Source: an uncultured Opitutia bacterium
Lineage (GTDB): Bacteria > Verrucomicrobiota > Verrucomicrobiia > Opitutales > Opitutaceae
DNA: 52,927 nt
Reading direction: 5' to 3'
Assembly: GCA_903840415.1 (NCBI GenBank)
Contig: CAIMFY010000018.1
Location: 1-52,927, forward strand
The notes under the pieces are model-generated. The model saw only the letters and a list, made by a program, of their open reading frames with translations, was not told the origin of the DNA and did no database searches. The translations under genes were made by a program, and so were the position numbers. Below, one piece after another: positions 8,774 to 16,639 of this stretch. The stretch's first letter is position 1, and each line of letters opens with the position of its first letter.

Positions 8774-8851
8774 GAGGAAAACGCGCGCCACCCTACCGCG
8801 AGCCAAGGCCGCGGCAATCTCGCTCCGCAGCCGGCGATCGATCGGGGTAGC

Positions 8852-9121
8852 TTACAAACCCGGCACGGAGTAGTCGTTGCCCACGTCTTCGAACGGGTGC
8901 GCCGTGTGGCCCGATCCGCTCATGACCGGGTGATGATAATGACGCAGATCGCGCACATCGACGATCTCCTGGCCGATTTGCTGGGGACGGGCTTTGAGCT
9001 CGGCCATCAGGCGGCGCAGGGCGGCGTAAGCGATATCCTCGCTGTCAACTCCGAGAGACTCAGCGTCCTGCCGCAAGGCAACCTGCTCCGTGGGGTCCAA
9101 GTGAATTTTGATTCCATCCAT
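8852..9121 (-). CDS. small conserved-looking protein of unknown function
   Basis: An 89-residue acidic soluble protein starting MDGIKIHLDPTEQVALRQDA. The middle is predicted helical (DIAYAALRRLMAELKAR), and the C-terminus is His/Gly-rich (RHYHHPVMSGSGHTAHPFED). Unlike most genes here it has a textbook ribosome-binding site: GGAGG ends 4 nt before the ATG. It also has a good sigma70-type promoter about 40 bp upstream. It is a single-gene unit between rlmN and the glycosidase. The helical part vaguely recalls ribbon-helix-helix antitoxins, but no partner toxin is present. Function unknown. Confidence 0.75.
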   Translation of the reverse strand: MDGIKIHLDPTEQVALRQDAESLGVDSEDIAYAALRRLMAELKARPQQIGQEIVDVRDLRHYHHPVMSGSGHTAHPFEDVGNDYSVPGL

Positions 9122-9129
9122 AAAGCCTC
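9115..9129 (-). promoter_or_regulatory. strong Shine-Dalgarno site of the 89-residue gene
   Basis: On the minus strand GGAGGCTTTATG places a perfect GGAGG 4 nt before the start codon at 9121. It is notable because most other start codons in the window lack such a site. Confidence 0.75.
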
Positions 9130-9161
9130 CTTCGTTCGAGTTTGGGGTTTCCGACGGACTC

Positions 9162-9194
9162 ATCATAGCTCGATTCGGAGTGGTCACAAGTGAC
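9162..9194 (-). promoter_or_regulatory. sigma70-like promoter with palindrome over the -35 element
   Basis: On the minus strand TTGTGA (9189-9184) and TATGAT (9167-9162) are separated by 16 bp, and lie about 40 bp upstream of the 89-residue gene. The -35 lies inside a short palindrome, GTCAC-aa-GTGAC at 9183-9194 on the plus strand. This could be an operator, although 5-bp arms can arise by chance. Confidence 0.5.
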
Positions 9195-9302
9195 TCGCGC
9201 ACGGCAATTGCAATCAGACGCCGGTCTAATGACCGCGACAATTTTTTTGGGATGCACCAAACGACGCTGACCCGATGGCCAACCCGCCGCCGGGTGCCTC
9301 GT

Positions 9303-10715
9303 TCAGAAAAACGTATAGTATTTTTCCTCTGCCAGGCGCGAGACGAGCAGCGCGAGTTCCAGCGCGTGGTAGTCGCCCCACATCGACGATTCACCGCACG
9401 GCACCTTCTGGCCGGGCGGGATGTAGTCCCAGCCGTTGGGCCGGTGGTAAACGCTGTGGAGCAACAGACCCTGGTGCTTCGGATCGGTCGCGAGATATGG
9501 CTCCGCGAAGAGCGTGTTGGCGATCGTCAGGCCGGCTTGGAAATATTTCTTACCGGCCACCTTTTCGCCGTGCGTCGTCAGGTAAGTGCCGAGGCGCAGG
9601 AGACCTTGCGCTGCAATCGCGGCGGCGGAGCTATCGACGGGCTCGTGGGCGTTAAACGGATCGGCGTCGCGTTTGGCGTAGTCGCCGAGTTGGTGGCTGT
9701 TGAGCGCCATCGAATCCCAGTAGGGCACGCCGTCGCGCGCCGAGTAACCGTCGATGTAGTAGTCGCTCGCGACGCGCGCGGTCTCGAGGAAGAGATCTGT
9801 TACGGCGCGGCGGCCGCCGACGGCGTCGAGGTCGGCGCCGGGGACGGTGTCGAGAAATTCGAGCTGTTCAGCGTAGCCGCAGATGATCCAGGCGGCGCCG
9901 CGCGTCCAGGTGGTAAACGGCGAGTAGCCTTGCTGGGAACTCGGGCAGCGGAATTGGCCGTCGTTGCGATTGAAGATCGATTCGTGCGCGACGCGGCCAC
10001 GCACATCGTAGCGGTCGCGACCTTGACCGAAAAAGACGTTGAAACACGCTGTTGTCGCGGCGTGTTCGACGGCGCGGTGGAGGAGGTTGATGGGCTGGTC
10101 GCCCTCGCCCATCAGCGCATGACCGAGTTGGTGCGCGACGACGAGCGAGCGCATCGAGCGGATCGTGTCGGCGAAGAGCGACTGCGGGCCATTAAACGAA
10201 TAGACATAGCCGCTCGGCGTGACGCCCGCGGCACCGGCGACCGGCGACCACGGGGCGCGATAAGCCGTCGGGACGTGGCGCGCGGCTTGCACCGCTCCGG
10301 AAACCTTGAGCGCGAGTTCCGTGAAGTGGAGTTCATCGCGGCTACCCGTGGTGCGGCCCTCGAGGATGAGGCGGCGCAGATTTCCGTAGGTGGAGACGTT
10401 GTTGAAACCGTGATCATGGACGCCGGTGTGCGAGACGTGCGACGCCATGAACTTCACCGTCTTCTCGCGGCCGAGCTTGAGCGAGGCGAGGTCGCCGGTG
10501 GCGTCGAAGTGCAGGAACGCGAGGCCGAATTGAAAGCCCTGCGTCCATTCGGTCCAGCCACGCGAAGTGTAGCGCCCTTTTACCGTGAAGACCGGCGTGC
10601 CGTTGGTGGGATCCCATGCGGCGTCGAGGGCGCGGATTTTCTGTCCCGCGAGTTCGAAAACGCGGTGGGTTTTCAGGCGCAGCTTTTGCGGGGTCAGCTT
10701 AGCGTTAATCTTCAT
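9303..10715 (-). CDS. GH88-like unsaturated glucuronyl hydrolase
   Basis: Predicted glycoside hydrolase with the alpha/alpha-barrel of family 88, which removes unsaturated uronic acid from oligosaccharides released by polysaccharide lyases. Visible signatures are TWTRGAAWIICGYA (about 270-285), PVDSSAAAIAAQGLLRLG (about 370-388), and HQGLLLHSVYHRPNG...GESSMWGDYHALELAL at the C-terminus. At 470 residues it is longer than the typical ~380, with about 80 extra N-terminal residues. No clear signal peptide is seen, so cytoplasmic action is likely. The residue before TW is Thr in GYSPFTTW, where many family members have an acidic residue, so the catalytic pair should be checked by alignment. ATG at 10715 was chosen; its leader is pyrimidine-rich. 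Confidence 0.82.
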   Translation of the reverse strand: MKINAKLTPQKLRLKTHRVFELAGQKIRALDAAWDPTNGTPVFTVKGRYTSRGWTEWTQGFQFGLAFLHFDATGDLASLKLGREKTVKFMASHVSHTGVHDHGFNNVSTYGNLRRLILEGRTTGSRDELHFTELALKVSGAVQAARHVPTAYRAPWSPVAGAAGVTPSGYVYSFNGPQSLFADTIRSMRSLVVAHQLGHALMGEGDQPINLLHRAVEHAATTACFNVFFGQGRDRYDVRGRVAHESIFNRNDGQFRCPSSQQGYSPFTTWTRGAAWIICGYAEQLEFLDTVPGADLDAVGGRRAVTDLFLETARVASDYYIDGYSARDGVPYWDSMALNSHQLGDYAKRDADPFNAHEPVDSSAAAIAAQGLLRLGTYLTTHGEKVAGKKYFQAGLTIANTLFAEPYLATDPKHQGLLLHSVYHRPNGWDYIPPGQKVPCGESSMWGDYHALELALLVSRLAEEKYYTFF

Positions 10716-10737
10716 GGAAGGAAAAGGAGAAGGAACC

Positions 10738-10824
10738 ATGAAACCGATGAAACACACGCAAGAATTTCCACGGCCGCTCCGCGGTTGCGCCGCGCGCTTG
10801 GGATCGGATAGGAAGGAGACATGA
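10738..10824 (+). CDS. possible 28-residue leader peptide of marC
   Basis: A short frame starts at ATG 10738, preceded by GGAGAAGGAACC, a good ribosome-binding site. It encodes 28 residues beginning MKPMKHTQEF and ending SDRKET. Its TGA overlaps the marC ATG as ATGA, and the marC Shine-Dalgarno (GGAAGGAG) lies within its last codons. This arrangement would couple translation of marC to the leader. It could also be a chance frame; no homology is known to me. Confidence 0.4.
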   Translation: MKPMKHTQEFPRPLRGCAARLGSDRKET

Positions 10825-11402
10825 CTGTGCTCGTGAAACAATTTCTCCTAGCGTTCATTCCACTTTTCGTCGCGATCGATCCGATTGGGCTGGCGGCGAT
10901 TTTCTTTGGACTTGGTCAGGGTGTGCCTCCGGCGCGACGCCAGCAAATCGCGCGGCAGGCGACGCTCACCGGTGGCGGGGTAGCGGTGGCTTTCCTGTTT
11001 CTTGGTCAGTCGATCTTCCGCGCGGTCGGAATCACGGTGAGCGACTTTCAAATCGCGGGCGGATTAATCCTCTTCATTCTGGCCGCGCGTGATCTCGTGC
11101 TGGCGACGCCCGAGACCGAAAAAATGACGGACGACTTCGGTGTCGTGCCGCTCGGCATGCCGCTGATTGCCGGGCCGGCCCTGATTACGACGCTGCTGGT
11201 CCTCGCCCAGACGGTCGGCTGGCTCGCGGCGTTCGCGGGTCTGGTGGTGAACCTTTTGCTGGTCATCCTGAGCTTCGCCTACAGCGAATGGCTCAGCCGA
11301 AAGATCGGCACGACGGGATTACGCGCGATTTCCAAAATCGTCTCGATGCTGCTCGCGGCAATCGCGGTGAACATGATTCGCCGCGGCGTGCTCGGGGGCT
11401 GA
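10821..11402 (+). CDS. MarC family integral membrane protein
   Basis: A 193-residue protein of the MarC/UPF0056 family, inner-membrane proteins of unsettled function once linked to antibiotic resistance. About six hydrophobic helices are visible. The family motif AFIPLFVAIDPIGLAAIFFGL is near the N-terminus, and the VPLGMPLIAGPALITTLLVLA segment starts near residue 109. A good ribosome-binding site (GGAAGGAGAC) precedes the ATG. The stop lies 1 bp from the end of the convergent M20 peptidase gene. It diverges from the glycosidase. Confidence 0.9.
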   Translation: MTVLVKQFLLAFIPLFVAIDPIGLAAIFFGLGQGVPPARRQQIARQATLTGGGVAVAFLFLGQSIFRAVGITVSDFQIAGGLILFILAARDLVLATPETEKMTDDFGVVPLGMPLIAGPALITTLLVLAQTVGWLAAFAGLVVNLLLVILSFAYSEWLSRKIGTTGLRAISKIVSMLLAAIAVNMIRRGVLGG

Positions 11403-11403
11403 C

Positions 11404-12651
11404 TCAACCGCCGAACGTCGTCAGCAACTCGGCGTAGATTTTGGCGCTGGCGACGAGTTCGCTGACTTTCGCGGCTTCATCGACGGCGTGTTCCTTCCGT
11501 CCGCCGGGACCGTAGCCGAGGGTCGGAATCTTGAGGATGCTGGCGAAAAAATGCATGTCGTTGAAGCCGGTCGAGACGTTGAAGACCGCCGGCTCGCGGC
11601 GGACGTTGGTGACGCAGCCGGCCATCGCGGCGAAGAACGGATGCGTGGGCGGCGTGAAGCACGCGTAATTTTCGGAAATTTTCGTGACGGAGATACAGCA
11701 GTTCGGAATCCGGCGCGCCGCCGCGGCGAGGAAAGCCCGGAGGTCCCGCTCAGCACCGACGTGGCTTTCGATCGCGAGCACGCGGCGGTCGAGCGAGAAG
11801 CTGGCGTGCGCGGGCACGGTGTTGATCTTGGCGCCGGCGCCGCAGCTGAAGATGCCGCCGACGTTGAGGGTGGGCGAAGCGATGCGGCCATTGGGAGTCT
11901 GCCAGCGGCGGCGGGTCAGCTGACGCTGGTAGACTTCGAGATCGCGGACGAGCGCGGCCATTTTCTCGAGGGCGTTGATTCCAAGATCGGGGCGCGAGCC
12001 GTGGGCGGCGCGGCCGTGGACGGTGACCTCGAGCCAGATGCAGCCGTTGTGGCCGCAGCAGACTTGGTTCAACTCGCCGCCTTCCATCACGACGGCGAAG
12101 TCGGGGCGAATCGGCGCGTGTTCGACGAGCCAGCCAGTGCCGAGCGCGGAATCGGTTTCCTCGTCGGCGGTGAACGAAACTTCGACGTTGAGGCGCGGCG
12201 TCGTGCGCGTGGCGCGGAGCGACTGGAGCGTCAGCAGCAGGCTCGCGATCGAGCCTTTCATGTCGGAGGTGCCACGGCCGAAAATCCACCCGCCGTCGAT
12301 TTTGCCACTGAACGGATTGCCGTGCTTCCATCGGCCGGAGACGGGGACGACGTCGTAGTGAGCGTTGAAGTGGACGGTTTTCTTCGCGCCGGGAGCGACA
12401 AGTTTTCCGAGGACGTTGTAGCGCGGAAATGCGTGCTGTTCCGGCGGCAGGGATTTTTTTAGCAACGCGCGGGGCAGGGTGAAGCGTTTCGATTTCAGAC
12501 CCAGCGCGGTGAGTTCGCGCGTCAGCCAAGCCGTGATGGGATCGTAATTTTCTCCGGGTGGATTGACGGTCGAGATGCCGACCAAGTGCCGCAGCTGGCG
12601 GACGAGGTCGGCGGAGTGGTGGTCAATGTAAGCAGCGGGGGTCACAGGCAA
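11404..12651 (-). CDS. M20 family metallopeptidase/deacylase (ArgE/DapE/ACY1-like)
   Basis: Predicted zinc-dependent amidohydrolase that releases an acyl group or amino acid from a small amide. Metal-binding motifs in order: HYDVVPVSG near residue 98 (His plus Asp), GTSDMKG near 128 (bridging Asp), DEETDS near 162 (catalytic Glu), and MEGGEL near 190. The dimerisation domain begins after WLEVTVHGRAAHGSRPD, and HAVDEA near the C-terminus supplies the last ligand. Length 415 is normal. The substrate cannot be read from sequence. The start is uncertain: TTG at 12651 or GTG at 12645, with no clear Shine-Dalgarno. Confidence 0.88.
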   Translation of the reverse strand: MPVTPAAYIDHHSADLVRQLRHLVGISTVNPPGENYDPITAWLTRELTALGLKSKRFTLPRALLKKSLPPEQHAFPRYNVLGKLVAPGAKKTVHFNAHYDVVPVSGRWKHGNPFSGKIDGGWIFGRGTSDMKGSIASLLLTLQSLRATRTTPRLNVEVSFTADEETDSALGTGWLVEHAPIRPDFAVVMEGGELNQVCCGHNGCIWLEVTVHGRAAHGSRPDLGINALEKMAALVRDLEVYQRQLTRRRWQTPNGRIASPTLNVGGIFSCGAGAKINTVPAHASFSLDRRVLAIESHVGAERDLRAFLAAAARRIPNCCISVTKISENYACFTPPTHPFFAAMAGCVTNVRREPAVFNVSTGFNDMHFFASILKIPTLGYGPGGRKEHAVDEAAKVSELVASAKIYAELLTTFGG

Positions 12652-12774
12652 AGAGGTTGGAAGCGGTTAGCCTCGGAGAAACCGGGTAAAAACGGAAGCG
12701 CGGAAACGCGCGGAAGGTGCGACTCCGCGAGATGACTTTTGACAGCGCTCGCCGGGGCCGACAGTTTTGCGGCC

Positions 12775-13410
12775 ATGTCACTGGCTGACCTCCGAAAAGA
12801 CTACGCGCTCGCCGGACTGCTCGAAAAAGATCTCGCGCGGGATCCGTTCCGGCAGTTCGAGAAGTGGTTTCAGGAGGCGGAGGCGGCCAAGCTCATCGAG
12901 CCCAACGCGATGACGCTGGCGACGGCGACCCGTGATGGCCGGCCGGCGGCGCGCACAGTATTGCTCAAGGGACTCGATGGGCGCGGTTTCGTTTTTTACT
13001 CGAACTACGACAGTCGGAAAGGTCGTGAACTCGAAGCCAACCCTCGTGCCACTCTGATCTTTCCTTGGATCGCGCTGGAGCGGCAGGTGACGGTCGAGGG
13101 CACGGTGACCAAGGTGGCGCGCGAGGAGTCGGAGTCGTATTTTCACTCGCGGCCGCAGGCGAGCCAGCTCACGGCGTGGGCGTCGGCGCAGAGTGCGGTG
13201 ATCGCGGGGCGCAAGGAATTGGAAGATGCGTTCAAGGCGATGGAAAAGAAATTTGCCGGGCAACCGGTGCCGCTTCCGCCGCATTGGGGCGGCTGGCGGC
13301 TCGCACCGGAGACGGTGGAATTCTGGCAGGGCCGGCGCAGCCGGCTGCACGATCGACTCCGCTATCGTCGCGTGGCGGATGGCTGGACCATTGAGCGCCT
13401 CGCGCCGTGA
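12775..13410 (+). CDS. pdxH: pyridoxamine 5'-phosphate oxidase
   Basis: FMN enzyme that oxidises pyridoxine or pyridoxamine 5'-phosphate to pyridoxal 5'-phosphate. FMN-binding motifs are [20 protein letters not shown] (from about residue 57), [11 protein letters not shown] and ERQVTVEG (about 102-109). The C-terminal dimerisation signature [18 protein letters not shown] is followed by [10 protein letters not shown]. Length 211 is typical. ATG at 12775 gives the family N-terminus. Its TGA overlaps the GTG of the next gene (GTGA), so the histidine kinase is probably translationally coupled to it. A second, more divergent copy lies at 44934-45524. Confidence 0.94.
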   Translation: MSLADLRKDYALAGLLEKDLARDPFRQFEKWFQEAEAAKLIEPNAMTLATATRDGRPAARTVLLKGLDGRGFVFYSNYDSRKGRELEANPRATLIFPWIALERQVTVEGTVTKVAREESESYFHSRPQASQLTAWASAQSAVIAGRKELEDAFKAMEKKFAGQPVPLPPHWGGWRLAPETVEFWQGRRSRLHDRLRYRRVADGWTIERLAP

Positions 13411-14966
13411 GCGGGAGAAAAAAAATTCGCCGGGCCGCCCCAACACCGCGGGCGATTTCACCAGCGCTGCTGGCGGCGGCGTTGCGTGCGCAGAGCGAGG
13501 GCGTGTTTATCGCGGACCGGCGACTTGGTCTGAAGGGGCTGAAAATTCTCTTCGCCAACGACAGTTTTTGCGCGATTACGGGACGGGCAGCGAGCGCGCT
13601 GCTGGGCCGGTTTCACGGTGAGTTGCACGATGAGCCACCGGACGTCAGGGATCTCCGCGCCTGGCTACGGAAGGCGCGGCCGGGGCAGTCGCTGGCCGGC
13701 GAAGGTTTTCTGCGGCGCGCCGACGGCACCACGATTGGCGTGGCGTGGAGTTACGATGCGCTGTGCGACGATCGAGGTCGGGTAACGCATGTCGTCGCGA
13801 CGTATCGCGATCAGACGGAAAAGCGCCGACTGCAAGAGGCGTTGGTGCACGCGCAGCGACTCGATGCGGTTGGTCGGCTGGCGGGCGGCGTGGCCCACGA
13901 TTTCAACAACTTGCTCTCGGTCATCAACGGTTACTGCGAGATGCTGGCTGCGCACGTCACGGCGAATCCGCAGGCGCTTCGCGAGGTCGCGGAGATTCAC
14001 GCGGCGGGACGGAAGGCCGCGGCGCTCACGCAGCAACTGCTCGCGTTCAGCCGCCGCCAGCCGTTCGACGCGCGGGTGCTCAACCTGAATGATTTGGTGC
14101 GCGACAACGGCGAAATCCTCGCGCGGCTCCTCGGTGAGACAGGAAAAATCGAATTCGTTCTGGCGCCGGATCTCGCGAACGTGCGCACGGATGCGGCGCA
14201 GTTTCAGCAGGTGCTGCTCAACCTCGTGCTCAACGCCCGCGATGCGCTGCGCGAGAAAGGCCGCGTGACGATCGCGACTGCGAACCAAGAGATCCGCGGC
14301 GGGCTCCACCGCCGGGCGATGGACACTCCGCCGGGTCACTACGTCATGTTTAGCGTGTCCGACAACGGCACCGGCATGGACGCTGAGACGCAGAAACATC
14401 TATTCGAGCCGTTCTTCACCACGAAGCCGCAGGGCAAGGGCACAGGGCTTGGCCTCGCGCTGGTTTATGGCGTCGTGCAGCAGAGCAGCGGATTCATCAC
14501 GGTGAAGAGCGCGCTGTTGGTCGGATCGACGTTTGAGATTTTGCTGCCGGTGACGCGCGCCCCCGTCGATCTCGCGCCGCCGGTGGTGCCGCCGTTGCCG
14601 GCGACGCGTGGGACAGAAACCGTGCTGCTTGCCGAGGCGGACGAGGTGTTGCGAAAAATGGTCGCGGGCATTCTTACGGCCGATGGCTACCGGGTGTTTG
14701 CGGAAAAATCCGTCGCGGCAGCGGTGCATCAAGCCCGGACTCTGCAGCGCAAACCGCAGATTTTGATCGCTGGTTTTTCCGGCGAAGACGGCCGAAAGGC
14801 GCGCCAACTTCAGGCGCAGGAACCCGCGTTGTGCGTGCTGCGAACAGGCTGTCAGGATGACGACACGCCGCTGGACTGGGTGGCGCCCGAGCGGCAAGCC
14901 GCGCTCGTGAAGCCCTACGCGTTGAGCGAACTGCTGAAAAGCGTGCGGCGGTTGCTCGACGCGTGA
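13407..14966 (+). CDS. PAS-containing hybrid histidine kinase with degenerate receiver
   Basis: A 519-residue cytoplasmic sensor kinase without membrane segments. A PAS domain occupies about 25-138 ([14 protein letters not shown]). A HisKA domain with phospho-acceptor His164 ([17 protein letters not shown]) follows. The ATPase domain has the N box [18 protein letters not shown] and [17 protein letters not shown] receiver-like domain (about 400-519) lacks the phospho-acceptor: the position that should read like L-x-D-V is LIAGF, and the first acidic pair is EAD. The Lys near the end (VKPY) is kept. So phosphotransfer to this domain is unlikely. It overlaps pdxH by 4 bp. No separate response regulator is adjacent. 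Confidence 0.9.
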   Translation: MSGRKKIRRAAPTPRAISPALLAAALRAQSEGVFIADRRLGLKGLKILFANDSFCAITGRAASALLGRFHGELHDEPPDVRDLRAWLRKARPGQSLAGEGFLRRADGTTIGVAWSYDALCDDRGRVTHVVATYRDQTEKRRLQEALVHAQRLDAVGRLAGGVAHDFNNLLSVINGYCEMLAAHVTANPQALREVAEIHAAGRKAAALTQQLLAFSRRQPFDARVLNLNDLVRDNGEILARLLGETGKIEFVLAPDLANVRTDAAQFQQVLLNLVLNARDALREKGRVTIATANQEIRGGLHRRAMDTPPGHYVMFSVSDNGTGMDAETQKHLFEPFFTTKPQGKGTGLGLALVYGVVQQSSGFITVKSALLVGSTFEILLPVTRAPVDLAPPVVPPLPATRGTETVLLAEADEVLRKMVAGILTADGYRVFAEKSVAAAVHQARTLQRKPQILIAGFSGEDGRKARQLQAQEPALCVLRTGCQDDDTPLDWVAPERQAALVKPYALSELLKSVRRLLDA

Positions 14967-14994
14967 GGCGCGCGCTGGGCGAGGGTTTGAACCG

Positions 14995-15927
14995 ATGAAC
15001 GTGTTTCTCACCGGAGCGTCTGGGCTGGTCGGCGCCGCGGTGGCGCGCGCGGCGGCGCGGCGCGGGCATCGAGTCGTGGGTGTGGTGGGGAGCTACGCCG
15101 GTCAAATTGAGGGCGTCGCGACGAAGCTCGCCCTCGATCTCACGGACGAGGCGGCGATCAGCGCGGCGGTGCTGGAGGCGTTTCCCGATGCGATTTTCAA
15201 CTGCGCCGCGGTCTCCGTGCCCGAAGCGTGCGAGACCGATCCGGCGCGGGCGCAGGTGCTCAATGTCGCGTTGCCGGCGGCGCTCGCGCGGCTGGCGCAC
15301 CACCTGAGCGCGCGCTTTGTGCACGTGTCGTCGGAGCAAGTTTTCAATGGCACGCGCGCGACACCTTACGCGGTCGGCGATGTCCCCTCCCCCATCAATC
15401 TCTACGGCCGGCAAAAACTCGAAAGCGAACGCGCCGTGCAGGCCGCGGCGGCAAAGTTTGCCGCGACGATTCGCGCGCCACTGCTGATGGGCGACAGCCT
15501 CGGTGGCAGGCGCAGCACGCATGAGCGGCTGTTCGCGGACTGGATGGCGGGCCGGCCGGCAAAACTCTACACCGACGAATGGCGTCAGCCATGCACGGCG
15601 GAAAACCTCGCCGAAGTCATCGTGGAATTGGGCGAGCGACGCGAACTGTGCGGGGTGTTTCACTGGGCGGGCGCGGAGTTGCTCTCGCGGCACGCGCTCG
15701 GACTGCGCATCCGCGAACATTTCAAACTGACCGATCGCCAGGCGCCGATCCTGCCGCTCACCCGCGCGGAGACGCCCGCGGTCGCGAAACAGCGCCAGCC
15801 TTGTCTCGCGCTCGATCTTGCGCCGCTCGCTGGAAAACTGAAAACCCGGCCGCAAACAATCGCCGAACAGCTCGACGATTTGAAAGTGCCACCACCGTGC
15901 CGTTCATGGTATTTTGCCCAGCAATGA
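14995..15927 (+). CDS. RmlD-like NAD(P)-dependent sugar-nucleotide reductase/epimerase
   Basis: A 310-residue extended short-chain dehydrogenase with N-terminal TGASGLVG for dinucleotide binding. NCAAVSVPEACETDP is typical of the dTDP-4-dehydrorhamnose reductase subgroup. FVHVSSEQVFNG and the active-site pair YGRQKLESE (Tyr and Lys) follow. The other rhamnose genes (rmlA, rmlB, rmlC) are not in the window, so a role in dTDP-rhamnose synthesis is not supported by context, and a generic reductase is as likely. Its TGA overlaps the ATG of the ligase gene (ATGA), suggesting translational coupling. Confidence 0.82.
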   Translation: MNVFLTGASGLVGAAVARAAARRGHRVVGVVGSYAGQIEGVATKLALDLTDEAAISAAVLEAFPDAIFNCAAVSVPEACETDPARAQVLNVALPAALARLAHHLSARFVHVSSEQVFNGTRATPYAVGDVPSPINLYGRQKLESERAVQAAAAKFAATIRAPLLMGDSLGGRRSTHERLFADWMAGRPAKLYTDEWRQPCTAENLAEVIVELGERRELCGVFHWAGAELLSRHALGLRIREHFKLTDRQAPILPLTRAETPAVAKQRQPCLALDLAPLAGKLKTRPQTIAEQLDDLKVPPPCRSWYFAQQ

Positions 15928-16634
15928 GTTCGATTCTTGAAGTGCTGCCGACCCGCACCAGTGGCGCGGCGGAAAACATGGCGACGGATTTTCTGCTGCT
16001 CCAACGATATCCCCGGGCCGACGTCGCACGGTTTCGCCACTACGGCTGGCGCCAGCCAGCCTTCACGTTTGGCTACGCGCAGAAATTTTCCTTCGTGCGC
16101 ACCCAATGGCCCGCCGACGGCCACTTTGATGTTTGCCGCCGCGCCACTGGTGGCGGTGTGGTCGATCATCGCGACGACTGGACGTATGCGCTGGTGATTC
16201 CGCGCGGGCATCGGCTGGAGGATTTACGGGCCACGCAAAGCTACCGTGAGATTCACGAGGCCCTCGCAGAGGCTTTGCGCGTCCAAGGCGTGATCGCCGT
16301 GACCAAGCAGGCGCACGATCCAGCTGAGGAGCCGGCCGGGGTGTGTTTCCTGCGGGCGGAAATTTACGATGTCGTTCACGAATCCACCGGCGAGAAAATC
16401 GCCGGGGCGGCACAGAAGCGCAATAAGCACGGCCTGCTGTTTCAGGGCTCGATCTGGCGGCCAGCGTGCGGCGCCGTGATCGACTGGGATAGGTTTCACG
16501 AGGACTTCGTCGCGCAGATCGCTGCGGCGCTCGGCGGCGAAACAGTGGCGACGCCGTGGCCGGAGTTTGGCGACGACGAACTTGGCGCGCTCGCCGAACA
16601 CTATTCCTCGCCGGAGTGGAACGAGTTTCGGTAG
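15924..16634 (+). CDS. lipoate/octanoate protein ligase family protein
   Basis: A 236-residue member of the biotin/lipoate A/B transferase family, which attaches lipoyl or octanoyl groups to E2 and H proteins. Signatures are RRATGGGVVDHRDDWTYALV (about 71-90) and KIAGAAQKRNKHGLLFQGSI, including the Lys expected to bind the activated acyl group. It lacks the C-terminal accessory domain of E. coli LplA (about 337 residues). It may therefore be a LipM-type octanoyl transferase or need a partner, but this is inference. The ATG at 15924 overlaps the upstream stop. The 3' end faces the EF-hand gene 5 bp away. Confidence 0.82.
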   Translation: MSSILEVLPTRTSGAAENMATDFLLLQRYPRADVARFRHYGWRQPAFTFGYAQKFSFVRTQWPADGHFDVCRRATGGGVVDHRDDWTYALVIPRGHRLEDLRATQSYREIHEALAEALRVQGVIAVTKQAHDPAEEPAGVCFLRAEIYDVVHESTGEKIAGAAQKRNKHGLLFQGSIWRPACGAVIDWDRFHEDFVAQIAAALGGETVATPWPEFGDDELGALAEHYSSPEWNEFR

Positions 16635-16639
16635 GTCGA

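Noticed and set aside
9222-9252. A CGGTC-TAAT-GACCG hairpin followed by a T-run, considered as a plus-strand terminator.
   Set aside because: The stem is only 5 bp, the T-run starts several bases away, and no plus-strand gene ends there.
9108-10811. A 567-codon plus-strand frame opposite the GH88 gene.
   Set aside because: The GH88 motifs on the other strand are unambiguous; this frame has no recognisable motif and would overlap the marC leader.
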